Source: Bacteroidales bacterium
GTDB taxonomy: Bacteria > Bacteroidota > Bacteroidia > Bacteroidales > UBA932
Length of the DNA: 64,000 nucleotides
Direction: 5' to 3'
Assembly (NCBI GenBank): GCA_017620335.1
Contig: JAFZQO010000044.1
Coordinates: 1-64,000 of the forward strand
A program made the translations under genes and the position numbers. Position 1 is the stretch's first letter. Every line of letters begins with the position of its first letter. A model generated the notes under the pieces. The model ran no database searches and was not told where the DNA came from. It saw only the letters and a list, made by a program, of their open reading frames with translations. Below are positions 15,638 through 26,340 of this stretch, one piece after another.

Positions 15638-16881
15638 TCGTGCTGCAAGTTGTAATCCTCGATTATGGCGTTGTAAAGCAGGTCTCCGAGAAGTATATAC
15701 CCTTCCGTCGTGAAATGCAGGCGGTCCTTCTTGACCAGCCCTGCGTCCCTCCACTTGATGACGCTGTCCTTTCCGCCCATGATGTCGAAGACGTCCCACA
15801 CGGCGGCCCCGTATTCCTTCGCCAGCTCGAACATGGCCTTCTGCACAGTCGGGCCGTTGTGGTTGTAGGTCATGCCGCGGCTGATGTAGCGGTAGCTGTC
15901 GTTGTTGGTGATGAAGATGAAGGCGCAGTCGGGAGACTGCTCACGGATAAGGCGTATGAGCCGGCGGTAGTTCTCCTTGAAGACTTCAGGCTTGAAGTCC
16001 GCCGCCTTGCAGGCGGAGTCGTTGATGCCCACGGCGAAGATGGCGAGGTCCGGCTTGACGATCTGCAGGTCGCGAGGAAGGTCGGGACACTGCTCCAGCC
16101 AGGTCGTGAGGCGCGCCCCGTTGACCCCCGAGCAGTAATAATCGATGCCGCGGCTGCCGTTCAAAGGCTGTGTGCCCGTGAGGGTAAAGTCCTCTCCTTC
16201 AGGGATATGGAAGCCAATGGTGACGGTATCCGTGACAGAGGGGAGGTCGAAAAGGTAACTCTGTGTCAGGGTATCGGGCCTGAAAGACAGTGTGTCCGTA
16301 CCGCTTACGAGGAAAGGATAGGCATCGGGGGAGGAGGCGTAGCCCATGACGCGGAAACGGTCGAAACGCCAGAGCGTGTCTGGGCTGATGCCCAGGCCGA
16401 CGCCGACCGTCGCGAGGGAGTCGGCCGTCTGGGCCGCGATGCCCATAATGCCGAAGCGCGGGTTGAGGTCCTTGTGCGTGCTCGCGGCCATGGCCGACTT
16501 CCATTCCCCGGTGAAGGAGGTGCGGAAACTCTTGTCGGAATTGGTCTTCGCGATGCGGTAGGGGAATATGAATCCGCGTTCGCCCTGGAGCGAGTCCGCC
16601 ATGCGCGTCAGGTTCTCCTGCATGCGGTAGGAGAAGTGCCCGGCCTGGACATGGGAACCGCCCACGTGCCATATCCTGACATTGCGCCCGTTCCCGTAAA
16701 TGAGGGAGTCGAGCAGGCCGTAAAAGCGGTCCTGCGCCTCCCTGGAGCCCGGGAAATGCAGCCCCGTGCGGTCCAGGTGGACGCACTTCGGCTGCGGCGC
16801 GATCTCCTTCAGGGGTAGCGTCTGGGCGGTGGCGGCTTGTGCCAGTACAGCCAGCAGCATCGTGATGATGATCCTATTCAT
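15634..16881 (-). CDS. Periplasmic SGNH/GDSL-type hydrolase, AlgJ/X-like partner of MBOAT
   Basis: A 415-residue exported protein (signal peptide about 1-19 ending AAATAQ-like). It has the blocks of SGNH esterases/acetyltransferases: GGSH with nucleophile Ser76, the Asn block in VGINDSA, and the Asp-His pair in DRLHFTTEG near the C-terminus. It overlaps the MBOAT gene by 4 nt and the second SGNH gene by 8 nt. In alginate and cellulose acetylation systems, such proteins take acetyl from the MBOAT protein and load it on the polymer. The same role is inferred here. Confidence 0.8.
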   Translation of the reverse strand: MNRIIITMLLAVLAQAATAQTLPLKEIAPQPKCVHLDRTGLHFPGSREAQDRFYGLLDSLIYGNGRNVRIWHVGGSHVQAGHFSYRMQENLTRMADSLQGERGFIFPYRIAKTNSDKSFRTSFTGEWKSAMAASTHKDLNPRFGIMGIAAQTADSLATVGVGLGISPDTLWRFDRFRVMGYASSPDAYPFLVSGTDTLSFRPDTLTQSYLFDLPSVTDTVTIGFHIPEGEDFTLTGTQPLNGSRGIDYYCSGVNGARLTTWLEQCPDLPRDLQIVKPDLAIFAVGINDSACKAADFKPEVFKENYRRLIRLIREQSPDCAFIFITNNDSYRYISRGMTYNHNGPTVQKAMFELAKEYGAAVWDVFDIMGGKDSVIKWRDAGLVKKDRLHFTTEGYILLGDLLYNAIIEDYNLQHE

Positions 16882-18232
16882 AGTCCTTCAGTCTGTAGTA
16901 ATCGTAGTAAAGCATAAGGGTCTCGTACAGCATCCCTCCTATCCTCGCTGCACCCTTTTTCGTGAAATGGATGTAGTCCTCGTTCGCCAGAGGCGGGCTC
17001 TGCCTGACCCACTGCACCATCGAGCCCTGGCCTCCCATGGCGGAGTACATGTCCCAGTACGCCGCACCGGAACGGCAGGCCGTGACGCGCAGCGAGTCTA
17101 CAAAAGCTGGCAAGTGCTTGTAAGTCTGCATCTTACCCTGAATGCTAGTGGACATGTCCGAAGGTCCTATGAAGAGTATCTTCGCACCGGGAGCCTGCTC
17201 CTGCAGGTATGTTATCTGCCTGGAGATGTCCTCGCAGAACTCCGAAATCTGTTTGTCCGTCCTGGTGAACGGGACGGAGTTCCCTCCGTACTGGAGCATT
17301 ATAAGGCGGACATTCTCATTATTGTAATAATCAGACAGTTGTGCTGCGTTGAGCATGGTGAAAACGGTGCCGGAGCAGCCGCGCATGGGTACATTGTCGA
17401 GGCTAACCCCGGTCTCACGGTCAAGCATCACGCCGTAGATGTCGTGACTGCCGGAATGGGTGAAACTGACCCTTTCCGTGCTGTCGGGGAGATTGAAGCG
17501 TATATGACGGATGCTGTCGGAGGCCGCGATCTCCTGAGTAACGCCGTTGCACCTGACGGTGATGTCACTTCCTGCGGAGAGGAAGGTCAGGCGGTCGAAA
17601 TACCGGCTTGGGGCTTCATTGCCTTTTACCGGGTATAAGGTGGTGGTGACGGTGCCGTCATAATGGCTTTTCTGGGCAAGGGGGCCGTAGCGGCCGCCGG
17701 CGCCGCGCAGCTCTGCGGGGCCGTAGGCCACGTAGCGCCGCGGCTCCGCACTGCTGCCCTCGGAGATGCTGAAATTGTAGTATTGGTCCAGTACGGGCAG
17801 AAGTCCCGGTCCTCCGCCGCCGAAACGGCTCTGCAGGCTGTCGCGAAGCGTCGCGCTGATACGGTCTTCCTCGATCTGGGAGTCCCCGTAATGTATGATG
17901 CGCACGCGTCGTAAACCGGCGCTGTCCAACGCGACGAACAGGCTGTCGAAGAATGAAAGGTCGTCTACCGGGAGATAAATGCGTGCCGGATCGTTTGTGA
18001 AATACTCCAGATAGTCGTTCATACGAGCTTCCCTGATGGCCGCCAAACGCTTGGCCATCAGTTCTTCCGGAGTCTCCTCCGCTTCCTCGTCGCCGCCCAG
18101 TATATCCGACAGCGAGGCGAAACGCAGCGTCACGGGGCCTGCGGGGATTCCTTCTTCCGGGAAGAAATAGCAGAGCGCCGCCAGGACAGCGATGACGGAG
18201 AGGATGAACAATAGTATCCTGTAGGTCTTCAT
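16874..18232 (-). CDS. Membrane-anchored SGNH hydrolase
   Basis: A 452-residue protein with one N-terminal membrane segment (about 5-23) and a periplasmic SGNH-fold domain. It shows HYGDSQ (Ser118 as nucleophile), an Asn block near QYGGNSVPF and the Asp-His pair in DYIHFTKKG. It is only distantly similar to its downstream neighbour, so the locus holds two non-identical SGNH partners for one MBOAT protein. It begins 6 nt after the uvrB stop and overlaps the next gene by 8 nt, which indicates a single operon. Confidence 0.8.
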   Translation of the reverse strand: MKTYRILLFILSVIAVLAALCYFFPEEGIPAGPVTLRFASLSDILGGDEEAEETPEELMAKRLAAIREARMNDYLEYFTNDPARIYLPVDDLSFFDSLFVALDSAGLRRVRIIHYGDSQIEEDRISATLRDSLQSRFGGGGPGLLPVLDQYYNFSISEGSSAEPRRYVAYGPAELRGAGGRYGPLAQKSHYDGTVTTTLYPVKGNEAPSRYFDRLTFLSAGSDITVRCNGVTQEIAASDSIRHIRFNLPDSTERVSFTHSGSHDIYGVMLDRETGVSLDNVPMRGCSGTVFTMLNAAQLSDYYNNENVRLIMLQYGGNSVPFTRTDKQISEFCEDISRQITYLQEQAPGAKILFIGPSDMSTSIQGKMQTYKHLPAFVDSLRVTACRSGAAYWDMYSAMGGQGSMVQWVRQSPPLANEDYIHFTKKGAARIGGMLYETLMLYYDYYRLKDYE

Positions 18233-18238
18233 TCCATG

Positions 18239-20407
<2,169 letters not shown>

Positions 20408-20415
20408 TGCTGGGA

Positions 20416-21255
20416 CTACTGGTACCTGGCCAGGAGTTCAAGGTCGTGGTCGGCCTTGATGCGGTCGATGATGGTGCAGACTATGCGGTACGTGCGGCTG
20501 TCCTTCGTATAGACCGCGGGCGTGATGAACTTGACGCGTCCCTGGCGCAGAAGTTTCTGCGTGCTGGCGCGCTTGCGCTCGTTGTTCGGGTTGAAAACGG
20601 CAATGGAGTGCCCTCCGAACATGTTGACTATCTTCATGCAGGGCACGTCGGTGTCCCCGTCGCCGAAATAGATCATGTGGGTGAATGGAATGCGCTTCTT
20701 GTCGTCCGCTATGCTGGCGTTGACCATCTTGTTGTCGCGGGAACTGAAGATGCCCTTGCTTATCTTGAACAGGAACTGGGTTTTGGCGGTGTAGTCCACG
20801 GCTATGCCGGGCCATTCCGCCTCGCCCTTCTCGTCGTAGATGAAGGTCCCGGCGAAGATGTGCTTGAACTCGCCGGCGATAGGGGAACCCTCGATGATCT
20901 CCTTCAGGCCGGAGGAATTGATGTAGTGCTCTATCTTCACGCCATGCGCCTCGCCGTAGTCGTTGATGAGCTTGAACCAGTCCTTTACGCCTGCGTAAAG
21001 TTCTATATGTTTGCCGAACTCCTTGAATTCCTTGCGGCGGAGGTGGATATTGTTCTTCTTCGCCTCGTCGAACATCAGCTTCATGTAGGCGAGGATGTTG
21101 CTGGCGTCCTGGCCGCGGGCTATGCTGTCGCTCTTGGTCCAGAACTCCTCCGGGGTCTGGCCGACGGCCTGGATGAAGCCGAACTCCTGCATGTTGCCCG
21201 GCGAGAGCGTCCCGTCGAAGTCATAGATGAGCGCGATGATGGGTTTCTTTCTCAT
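20416..21255 (-). CDS. HAD-superfamily hydrolase
   Basis: A 279-residue phosphatase-like protein of the haloacid dehalogenase superfamily. Motif I DFDGTLS carries the nucleophile Asp12 and the acid/base Asp14. A serine-containing motif II (YINSSG) and motif IV (FGDGDTD) are present. A large cap lies between motifs I and II. The substrate cannot be told. It is the first gene of the HAD-uvrB-SGNH-SGNH-MBOAT run, with 8 nt to uvrB. Confidence 0.85.
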   Translation of the reverse strand: MRKKPIIALIYDFDGTLSPGNMQEFGFIQAVGQTPEEFWTKSDSIARGQDASNILAYMKLMFDEAKKNNIHLRRKEFKEFGKHIELYAGVKDWFKLINDYGEAHGVKIEHYINSSGLKEIIEGSPIAGEFKHIFAGTFIYDEKGEAEWPGIAVDYTAKTQFLFKISKGIFSSRDNKMVNASIADDKKRIPFTHMIYFGDGDTDVPCMKIVNMFGGHSIAVFNPNNERKRASTQKLLRQGRVKFITPAVYTKDSRTYRIVCTIIDRIKADHDLELLARYQ

Positions 21256-21287
21256 TTTTATCCGTAAAATTTCACCTCATATTTGAG

Positions 21288-21317
21288 GATTTCGCCACAA
21301 GTTGCCTGATTTCGCCA
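21288..21317 (+). promoter_or_regulatory. Direct repeat of GATTTCGCCA upstream of acyl-CoA synthetase gene
   Basis: GATTTCGCCA occurs at 21288-21297 and again at 21308-21317, 20 bp apart centre to centre, on one face of the helix. A similar pair stands before the paralogous gene at 60486. It is a candidate operator for a dimeric regulator. Confidence 0.45.
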
Positions 21318-21355
21318 AATACTTGCCCTTCAGGGCCTGGCCCGGGCCTCCACGT

Positions 21356-21387
21356 TTTGCTATCAATCCGCCAACTGATTATCTTCG
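21356..21387 (+). promoter_or_regulatory. Promoter of the first acyl-CoA synthetase gene
   Basis: TTTG at 21356-21359 and TATCTTCG at 21380-21387 with a 20-bp spacer. The -7 box differs from the consensus by one base. The leader is about 16 nt. Confidence 0.6.
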
Positions 21388-21407
21388 CGTATTAATACCT
21401 AATTGAC

Positions 21408-23069
21408 ATGGATTCCGAATATCTGAGCAAACACTATCTCTGGAAACTCCAGGAGACCGTAAAGTCCTGCTGGGACAAGAAAGCGCTGTGCAATTACGGA
21501 GGCGAATCCTTCACCTTCTGTGATCTGGCCACAAATATAGAGAAATTCCACATACTTTTCGAGCAATCAGGCATCGGAAAGGGCGATAAAGTCGCCATTT
21601 GCGCCAAGAACACCGCCCGCTGGGCCGTTTCGTTCTTCGCCATCAACACCTACGGCGCCGTAGCCGTGCCCATCCTCTGCGATTTCCATCCGGATAGCAT
21701 CAACCACCTGGTGGACCACTCCGAGAGCATCGCCCTCTTCGTTGACGGCGACATCTGGGCCAAGCTGGACATCGCGAAGATGCCCCTCCTCAAGAGCGTG
21801 GTGAACGTCCAGGACTTCAGCGTCCTCTACTCCGCCGACGGCTTGATGGAGAAGGCGTTCGCGGGCCTCGAGGCTTCCTTCGCCGAGAAGTATCCCATGG
21901 GATTCTCCCGCGAGAATGTCTCCTATCCTACTGACAACGCGGAAGACCTGGCCATCATCAATTACACCTCCGGCACTACGAGCGCGCCCAAGGGCGTCAT
22001 GCTGAAGTATGACAGCTTCACCGCGACGGTCGAGTATGCCCAGACCAACGTCAAGGCCACTCCCGAGGACACCCTCGTGTCCATGCTGCCTATGGCCCAC
22101 ATGTACGGCCTGGCCTTCGAGCTCACCTACCCGCTCTGCTCGGGCGTCACCATCTACTTCCTCGGCAAGACCCCTTCGCCGAGCCTCCTTCTCAAGGCCA
22201 TGAAGGATGTCCGCCCGTACATGATCGTGACGGTGCCCCTCGTGATGGAGAAGGTTTACAAATCCTCGCTGAAGCCCATGCTCCAGAAGCCCGCAATCAA
22301 GTTCGCAACGAAGGTCCCCGGCGTGCGCGGCATCATCTACAAGAAGATGCGCGAGGGCCTGGACGCCGCTTTCGGCGGCCGCTGCGGCCATTATATCATG
22401 GGAGGCGCCCCGCTCAACCCCGAGGTGGAGGACCTCTTCCGCAAGATCAAGCTGCGCTATACGGTCGGTTACGGCATGACCGAAGCCTGCCCCCTGCTCG
22501 CCTATGAGGATCCCGCCCGATTCGTGAAGGGGTCCTGCGGCAAGCCCGTCACCTGCGCCAAAGTGCGCATCGACTCCGAGGACCCTCAGCACATCGCCGG
22601 CGAGATCCAGGCCAAGGGCCGCAACATCTGCCTCGGCTACTTCAAGAATCCCGAGGCTTCCGCCGGAGCGTTCACCGACGACGGATTCCTCCGTACCGGC
22701 GACTTGGGCGTCATGGACGCCGACGGCAACATCTTCATCAAGGGCCGCTCCAAGAGCATGATCCTCTCTTCCAACGGACAGAACATCTATCCCGAGGAGG
22801 TCGAGGCGGTCGTGAATAACCAGAACTTCGTGGTCGAGTCCGTGGTCGTGGACCGCGCCTCCAAGCTCGTCGCCCTGGTCTATCTCGATGAGGACGCCAT
22901 GAAGAAGGCCGGCCTGGACGCCGAGGCCATCTCCGACGTCCCCGAGGACATCCGCATCGCCTCGAACCGCAGGCTCCCCGTATACAGCCAGCTGACCAAG
23001 GTCGAGGTCGTTCCCGTCCCCTTCGAGAAGACCCCCAAGATGAGCATCAAGCGCTTCCTCTACAAGTAA
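21408..23069 (+). CDS. AMP-dependent long-chain acyl-CoA synthetase (first paralogue)
   Basis: A 553-residue member of the ANL (adenylate-forming) superfamily, FadD-like, which activates fatty acids to acyl-CoA through an acyl-AMP. The phosphate-binding loop YTSGTTSAPKG (about 188-198), the motif GYGMTEACPL, the TGDLG motif with hinge region, and the C-terminal Lys in a KTPKMSIKR context are all present. It is closely related to the gene at 60486-62129, sharing many stretches, for example the endings near IKRFLY. The substrate chain length is not evident. It stands alone, with its own promoter and an upstream repeat pair. Confidence 0.9.
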   Translation: MDSEYLSKHYLWKLQETVKSCWDKKALCNYGGESFTFCDLATNIEKFHILFEQSGIGKGDKVAICAKNTARWAVSFFAINTYGAVAVPILCDFHPDSINHLVDHSESIALFVDGDIWAKLDIAKMPLLKSVVNVQDFSVLYSADGLMEKAFAGLEASFAEKYPMGFSRENVSYPTDNAEDLAIINYTSGTTSAPKGVMLKYDSFTATVEYAQTNVKATPEDTLVSMLPMAHMYGLAFELTYPLCSGVTIYFLGKTPSPSLLLKAMKDVRPYMIVTVPLVMEKVYKSSLKPMLQKPAIKFATKVPGVRGIIYKKMREGLDAAFGGRCGHYIMGGAPLNPEVEDLFRKIKLRYTVGYGMTEACPLLAYEDPARFVKGSCGKPVTCAKVRIDSEDPQHIAGEIQAKGRNICLGYFKNPEASAGAFTDDGFLRTGDLGVMDADGNIFIKGRSKSMILSSNGQNIYPEEVEAVVNNQNFVVESVVVDRASKLVALVYLDEDAMKKAGLDAEAISDVPEDIRIASNRRLPVYSQLTKVEVVPVPFEKTPKMSIKRFLYK

Positions 23070-23098
23070 GGACTGCCATTTCGTCAGTCCGGACTGAC
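23070..23098 (+). promoter_or_regulatory. Overlapping palindromes after the acyl-CoA synthetase stop
   Basis: GTCAGTCCGGACTGAC (23083-23098) is a perfect 16-bp palindrome. A third copy of GGACTG at 23070-23075 can also pair with CAGTCC at 23085-23090. The two pairings exclude each other. The site begins immediately after the upstream stop and lies in the probable htpG leader. Confidence 0.4.
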
Positions 23099-23124
23099 TG
23101 GAACGCTATTTGACTTATGTATAT

Positions 23125-23153
23125 GCGTCGCCCCTGTGGCGGCGCACTTTTTT
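23125..23153 (+). terminator. Intrinsic terminator or attenuator just before htpG
   Basis: GCGTCGCC (23125-23132) pairs with GGCGGCGC (23138-23145, one G-T pair) and is followed by AC and six T. It ends about 20 nt before the htpG ATG. Either it ends the acyl-CoA synthetase transcript, or it is an attenuator within the htpG leader. Confidence 0.55.
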
Positions 23154-23173
23154 GTCAATTAATAACAACAGAT

Positions 23174-25174
23174 ATGGAAAACAAAGGCAAGATCGGAGTG
23201 ACTACCGAGAACATATTCCCGGTTATCAAGCAGTTTCTTTATTCGGACCATGAGATATTCCTGCGCGAACTGGTGGCCAACGCCGTCGACGCCACGCAGA
23301 AGATGAAGGCCCTGGCCCTCAGCGGAGACGTCAAGGAGGAGCTCGGGGACCTGAAGGTCCGCATCGAGCTCGACGAGTCCGCCAAGACCCTCAAGGTCAT
23401 CGACGAGGGCATCGGCATGACCGCGGAGGAGGTCGACAAGTACATCAACCAGATCGCTTTCTCCTCGGCAGGGGAGTTCCTCGAGAAATACAAGGACCAG
23501 ATAGGCAACATCATAGGCCATTTCGGCCTCGGCTTCTATTCGGCCTTCATGGTGTCCGAGAAGGTCACCATCGAGTCGCTGAGCTGGCAGGAGGGCGCAA
23601 AGGCCGTGAAGTGGACCTGCGACGGCAGCCCGGAGTACACGATGGAGGACTGCGACAAGGCTGACCGCGGCACTGTGATCACCCTCTATCTCGACAAGGA
23701 TTCGGAGGAGTTCGCGGCCAAGGGACGCATCCAGCAGCTTCTGAACAAGTACTGCAAGTTCATGCCCGTCCCCATCGTCTTCGGCAAGGAGCAGGAGTGG
23801 AAGGACGGAAAGTATGTCGATACTGACAGGGACAATGTCATCAACAAGCTCGAGCCCATCTGGACCAAGGCCCCGTCCGGCCTCAAGGAGGAGGAATACA
23901 TGGAGTTCTACAGGGCCCTGTACCCGGCCGAGGAGGAGCCCATGTTCCACATCCACCTGAACGTGGACTATCCCTTCAACCTCACCGGCGTGCTCTATTT
24001 CCCTAAGATCAAGGAGCGCATGGCCATCGACAAGCACAAGATCCAGCTGTACTGCAACCAGATGTTCGTGACGGACCACGTGGACAACATCGTCCCGGAC
24101 TTCCTGACCCTGCTGCACGGCGTGATCGATTCGCCGGACATCCCGCTGAACGTGTCCAGGAGCTACCTGCAGAGCGACGCCAATGTCAAGAAGATATCCA
24201 CCTACATCACCAAGAAGGTCGCCGACAGGCTCGAGGACATCTTCAAGAATGAGCGCCAGGCCCTGGAGAGCAAGTGGGACAACCTCAAGCTCTTCATCGA
24301 GTATGGCATGCTGACCGACGAGAAGTTCTGCGAGCGCGCGCTCAAGTTCGCCCTGCTCAAGAACACCGACGGCAAGTACTTCAGCCTCGACGAGTACCGC
24401 ACGGCCATCGAGCCCATGCAGACCGACAAAGACAAGAAGGTGGTTTACCTGTATGCCACCGACGTAGAGGCCCAGTATCCCTTCATCGAGGCCGCGAAGT
24501 CGCAGGGCTATGACGTCCTGCTTATGGACTGCGAACTGGATTCGCACTTCGTGAACCTGCTTGAGGGCAAGGTGGAGAACACCCGTTTCGCCCGCGTCGA
24601 TTCCGACTCCATCACCAACCTCATCCCTAAGGAGGACCGCGTGAAGTTCGAGATGAAGGAGGACGAGCGCTATGACCTCGAGAACATGTTCAAGGCCGTG
24701 ATGCCTTCGGAGAACGAGTATTACGTGATCGGCGACAACCTCGGCGAGGACGCCGCCCCCATCCTCATCACCCAGAGCGAGTTCATGCGCCGCTACCGCG
24801 AGATGAGCGCCCTCGGCGGAGGCATGAACTTCTACGGAGAGATGCCGAAGTCCTACAATATCACCGTCAACATGGACAATCCGCTCGTGGCACGCGTGCT
24901 GGCGGAGAAGAAGGATGAGGTCGCGCCGCAGGGCGAGCTTCCGCCGGAGGCTCCGAAGGACGCCTCCGATGCGGAGAAGGAAGCCGCCCGCCAGGCGCGC
25001 GACGACGTGCGCCACGCGCACAAGTCCGATGTCGAGGCCTTCGCCCGGTCAAACGAGATGCTTCACCAGATCACCGACCTGGCCCTGCTTGCCAACGGTA
25101 TGCTGAAGGGCAAGGCCCTGAGCGACTTCATAGCCCGCAGCGAGAAGGTCGTCCGCGACGCCTTCCTGAAATAA
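23174..25174 (+). CDS. htpG: Molecular chaperone HtpG (Hsp90)
   Basis: Bacterial Hsp90, an ATP-dependent dimeric chaperone of the cytoplasm. The 666-residue product has the N-terminal GHKL ATPase domain with ELVANAVDA (conserved Asn), DEGIGMT and GHFGLGFYSAF lid motifs, followed by the middle and C-terminal dimerisation domains. The start was set at 23174 (MENKGKIGVTTEN). An upstream in-frame ATG at 23117 runs through the hairpin before the gene and adds 19 unlikely residues. Near residue 580-600 there is a charged Ala/Pro/Glu linker. No CIRCE element is seen; the leader holds other hairpins. Confidence 0.96.
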   Translation: MENKGKIGVTTENIFPVIKQFLYSDHEIFLRELVANAVDATQKMKALALSGDVKEELGDLKVRIELDESAKTLKVIDEGIGMTAEEVDKYINQIAFSSAGEFLEKYKDQIGNIIGHFGLGFYSAFMVSEKVTIESLSWQEGAKAVKWTCDGSPEYTMEDCDKADRGTVITLYLDKDSEEFAAKGRIQQLLNKYCKFMPVPIVFGKEQEWKDGKYVDTDRDNVINKLEPIWTKAPSGLKEEEYMEFYRALYPAEEEPMFHIHLNVDYPFNLTGVLYFPKIKERMAIDKHKIQLYCNQMFVTDHVDNIVPDFLTLLHGVIDSPDIPLNVSRSYLQSDANVKKISTYITKKVADRLEDIFKNERQALESKWDNLKLFIEYGMLTDEKFCERALKFALLKNTDGKYFSLDEYRTAIEPMQTDKDKKVVYLYATDVEAQYPFIEAAKSQGYDVLLMDCELDSHFVNLLEGKVENTRFARVDSDSITNLIPKEDRVKFEMKEDERYDLENMFKAVMPSENEYYVIGDNLGEDAAPILITQSEFMRRYREMSALGGGMNFYGEMPKSYNITVNMDNPLVARVLAEKKDEVAPQGELPPEAPKDASDAEKEAARQARDDVRHAHKSDVEAFARSNEMLHQITDLALLANGMLKGKALSDFIARSEKVVRDAFLK

Positions 25175-25178
25175 ACGA

Positions 25179-25204
25179 GAAAGGGACCCGGCCGGGTCCC
25201 TTTC
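25179..25204. terminator. Bidirectional terminator between htpG and folE
   Basis: GAAAGGGACCC (25179-25189) pairs perfectly with GGGTCCCTTTC (25194-25204) around GGCC. It serves the convergent htpG and folE transcripts; the folE stop lies at its edge. Confidence 0.8.
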
Positions 25205-25798
25205 TTATTTCCTCGCGATAAGTTCCAGGAATTCGTTCCTCGTCCTCGCCGAACTCAGGAAGATCCCCGAGAAGGCCGAGGTAGTTGTGATGGCGTTGGA
25301 TTTCTGCACGCCGCGCATGGACATGCAGGTGTGCTGCGCCTCTATGACCACCGCGACCCCGAGCGGGTGGAGCGACTCCTCGATGCAGTTGCGTATCTGG
25401 ACCGTCAGGCGCTCCTGGACCTGCAGCCTGCGGGCGTAGGTCTCCACGACGCGGGCGATCTTGCTCAGTCCGGTGATCTTCCCGTTGGGGATATAGGCCA
25501 CATGGGCCTTGCCGATGAAGGGGCACATGTGATGCTCGCACATCGAGTAAAGTTCGATGTCCCTGACGATGACCATCTGCTTGTATTCCTCGTCGAAAAT
25601 GGCCTTCTGGATTATTTCATGGCCGTTTTGCTCGTAGCCCTGGGTCATGAACTGCAGAGCCTTGGCCACGCGCTCGGGGGTCTTCACGAGTCCCTCGCGA
25701 TCCGGATCTTCGCCGAGAAGACGGAGTATTTCTTTGACGTGCGAGGCGAGCTCGTCCGTCACTTTCTCATCATAAAATTCTTCTTTGATATATGGCAT
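25205..25798 (-). CDS. folE: GTP cyclohydrolase I
   Basis: FolE converts GTP to 7,8-dihydroneopterin triphosphate, the first step of folate (and queuosine) synthesis. The 197-residue product has the zinc-ligand and active-site motifs: CEHHMCPF, the loop [16 protein letters not shown], and [12 protein letters not shown] containing the third zinc Cys. The length is typical for the type IA enzyme. It is monocistronic and convergent with htpG. Confidence 0.97.
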   Translation of the reverse strand: MPYIKEEFYDEKVTDELASHVKEILRLLGEDPDREGLVKTPERVAKALQFMTQGYEQNGHEIIQKAIFDEEYKQMVIVRDIELYSMCEHHMCPFIGKAHVAYIPNGKITGLSKIARVVETYARRLQVQERLTVQIRNCIEESLHPLGVAVVIEAQHTCMSMRGVQKSNAITTTSAFSGIFLSSARTRNEFLELIARK

Positions 25799-25819
25799 AG
25801 GATATGTAGTATTTTTTCC

Positions 25820-25827
25820 TATCTTTG
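25820..25827 (+). promoter_or_regulatory. -7 box for the DUF2795 gene
   Basis: TATCTTTG fits TAnnTTTG exactly. No good -33 element is seen. The leader would be about 57 nt. Confidence 0.5.
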
Positions 25828-25888
25828 CGGAAAATCTTGTAAGGCAAAATTAGAAAAAAATAATAACAACTTAACTATTTCTGAACTT

Positions 25889-26110
25889 ATGTATTGGACA
25901 TTGGAATTCGCCGGCAGCCTGGACGACGCACCGTGGCCGGCAACTAAGGACGAACTTATCGACTACGCCAACCGCTCCGGCGCCCCCGAGGAGGTCATCG
26001 AGAACCTCCAGGAGCTCGAGGATGACGGCGAGATATACGAGAGCATCGAGGACATCTGGCCCGATTACCCCACCAAGGAGGACTTCTTCTTTAACGAAGA
26101 GGAGTATTAA
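25889..26110 (+). CDS. DUF2795 small acidic protein
   Basis: A 73-residue acidic protein of the DUF2795 family, common in Bacteroidota and of unknown function. It starts at 25889 with MYWTLEF and contains PWPATKDELIDYA, EEVIENLQELEDDGEIYESIE and a DFFFNEEEY tail, all typical of the family. It is easy to miss because a longer spurious frame runs through it from upstream. Its last 21 nt, coding FNEEEY plus stop, recur at three places downstream, so its 3' end looks like the attachment site of the adjoining accessory island. The stop is followed after about 30 nt by a terminator hairpin. Confidence 0.9.
   Translation: MYWTLEFAGSLDDAPWPATKDELIDYANRSGAPEEVIENLQELEDDGEIYESIEDIWPDYPTKEDFFFNEEEY
26090..26110 (+). 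repeat. Island repeat copy A (3' end of DUF2795 gene)
   Basis: This is the intact gene copy of a 21-bp sequence coding Phe-Asn-Glu-Glu-Glu-Tyr-stop. Copies B (30708-30728), C (32053-32073) and D (32928-32948) differ at 1 to 4 positions. Copies A and C also share the bases GAG and a short CATTTTT after the stop. Copies A and D share TGATTTACAGCG and a hairpin further on. Confidence 0.7.
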
Positions 26111-26140
26111 GAGGCATTTTTGTACTTATAATACTGATTT

Positions 26141-26184
26141 ACAGCGAGATAAGCAAAGATAATTTGTTTGTCTCGCTGTTTTTT
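26141..26184 (+). terminator. Terminator after the DUF2795 gene
   Basis: ACAGCGAGA (26141-26149) pairs with TCTCGCTGT (26171-26179) and is followed by T. A related hairpin stands at 32979-33015 behind repeat copy D. Confidence 0.7.
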
Positions 26185-26291
26185 ACAAGCATATTCAGTC
26201 GTAAAAATCGCAGAAAAAACGCCAAAAACACAGGTTTTGCAAATAAACTTGTCTATTTTCCACCTACGGATTCTTCCTCGTGAGTACTGAT

Positions 26292-26321
26292 TGTAGGGTG
26301 GATATCTTTTCGTATATTTGC
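26292..26321 (+). promoter_or_regulatory. Promoter of the AlbA_2-type gene
   Basis: TTG at 26292-26294 and TATATTTG at 26314-26321 with a 19-bp spacer match the Bacteroidetes consensus closely. The leader is about 16 nt. Confidence 0.7.
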
Positions 26322-26340
26322 TAAACCAATATAGAACCGA

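Noticed and set aside
23083..23098. CIRCE heat-shock operator before htpG
   Set aside because: The palindrome GTCAGTCCGGACTGAC has no 9-nt spacer and does not match TTAGCACTC/GAGTGCTAA.
23159..25021. A 620-codon open frame opposite htpG
   Set aside because: A shadow of htpG with no start context and an aberrant composition.
25331..25888. A long N-terminal extension of the DUF2795 protein
   Set aside because: The frame upstream of 25889 runs antisense through folE and its promoter region. The family start MYWTLEF is at 25889.
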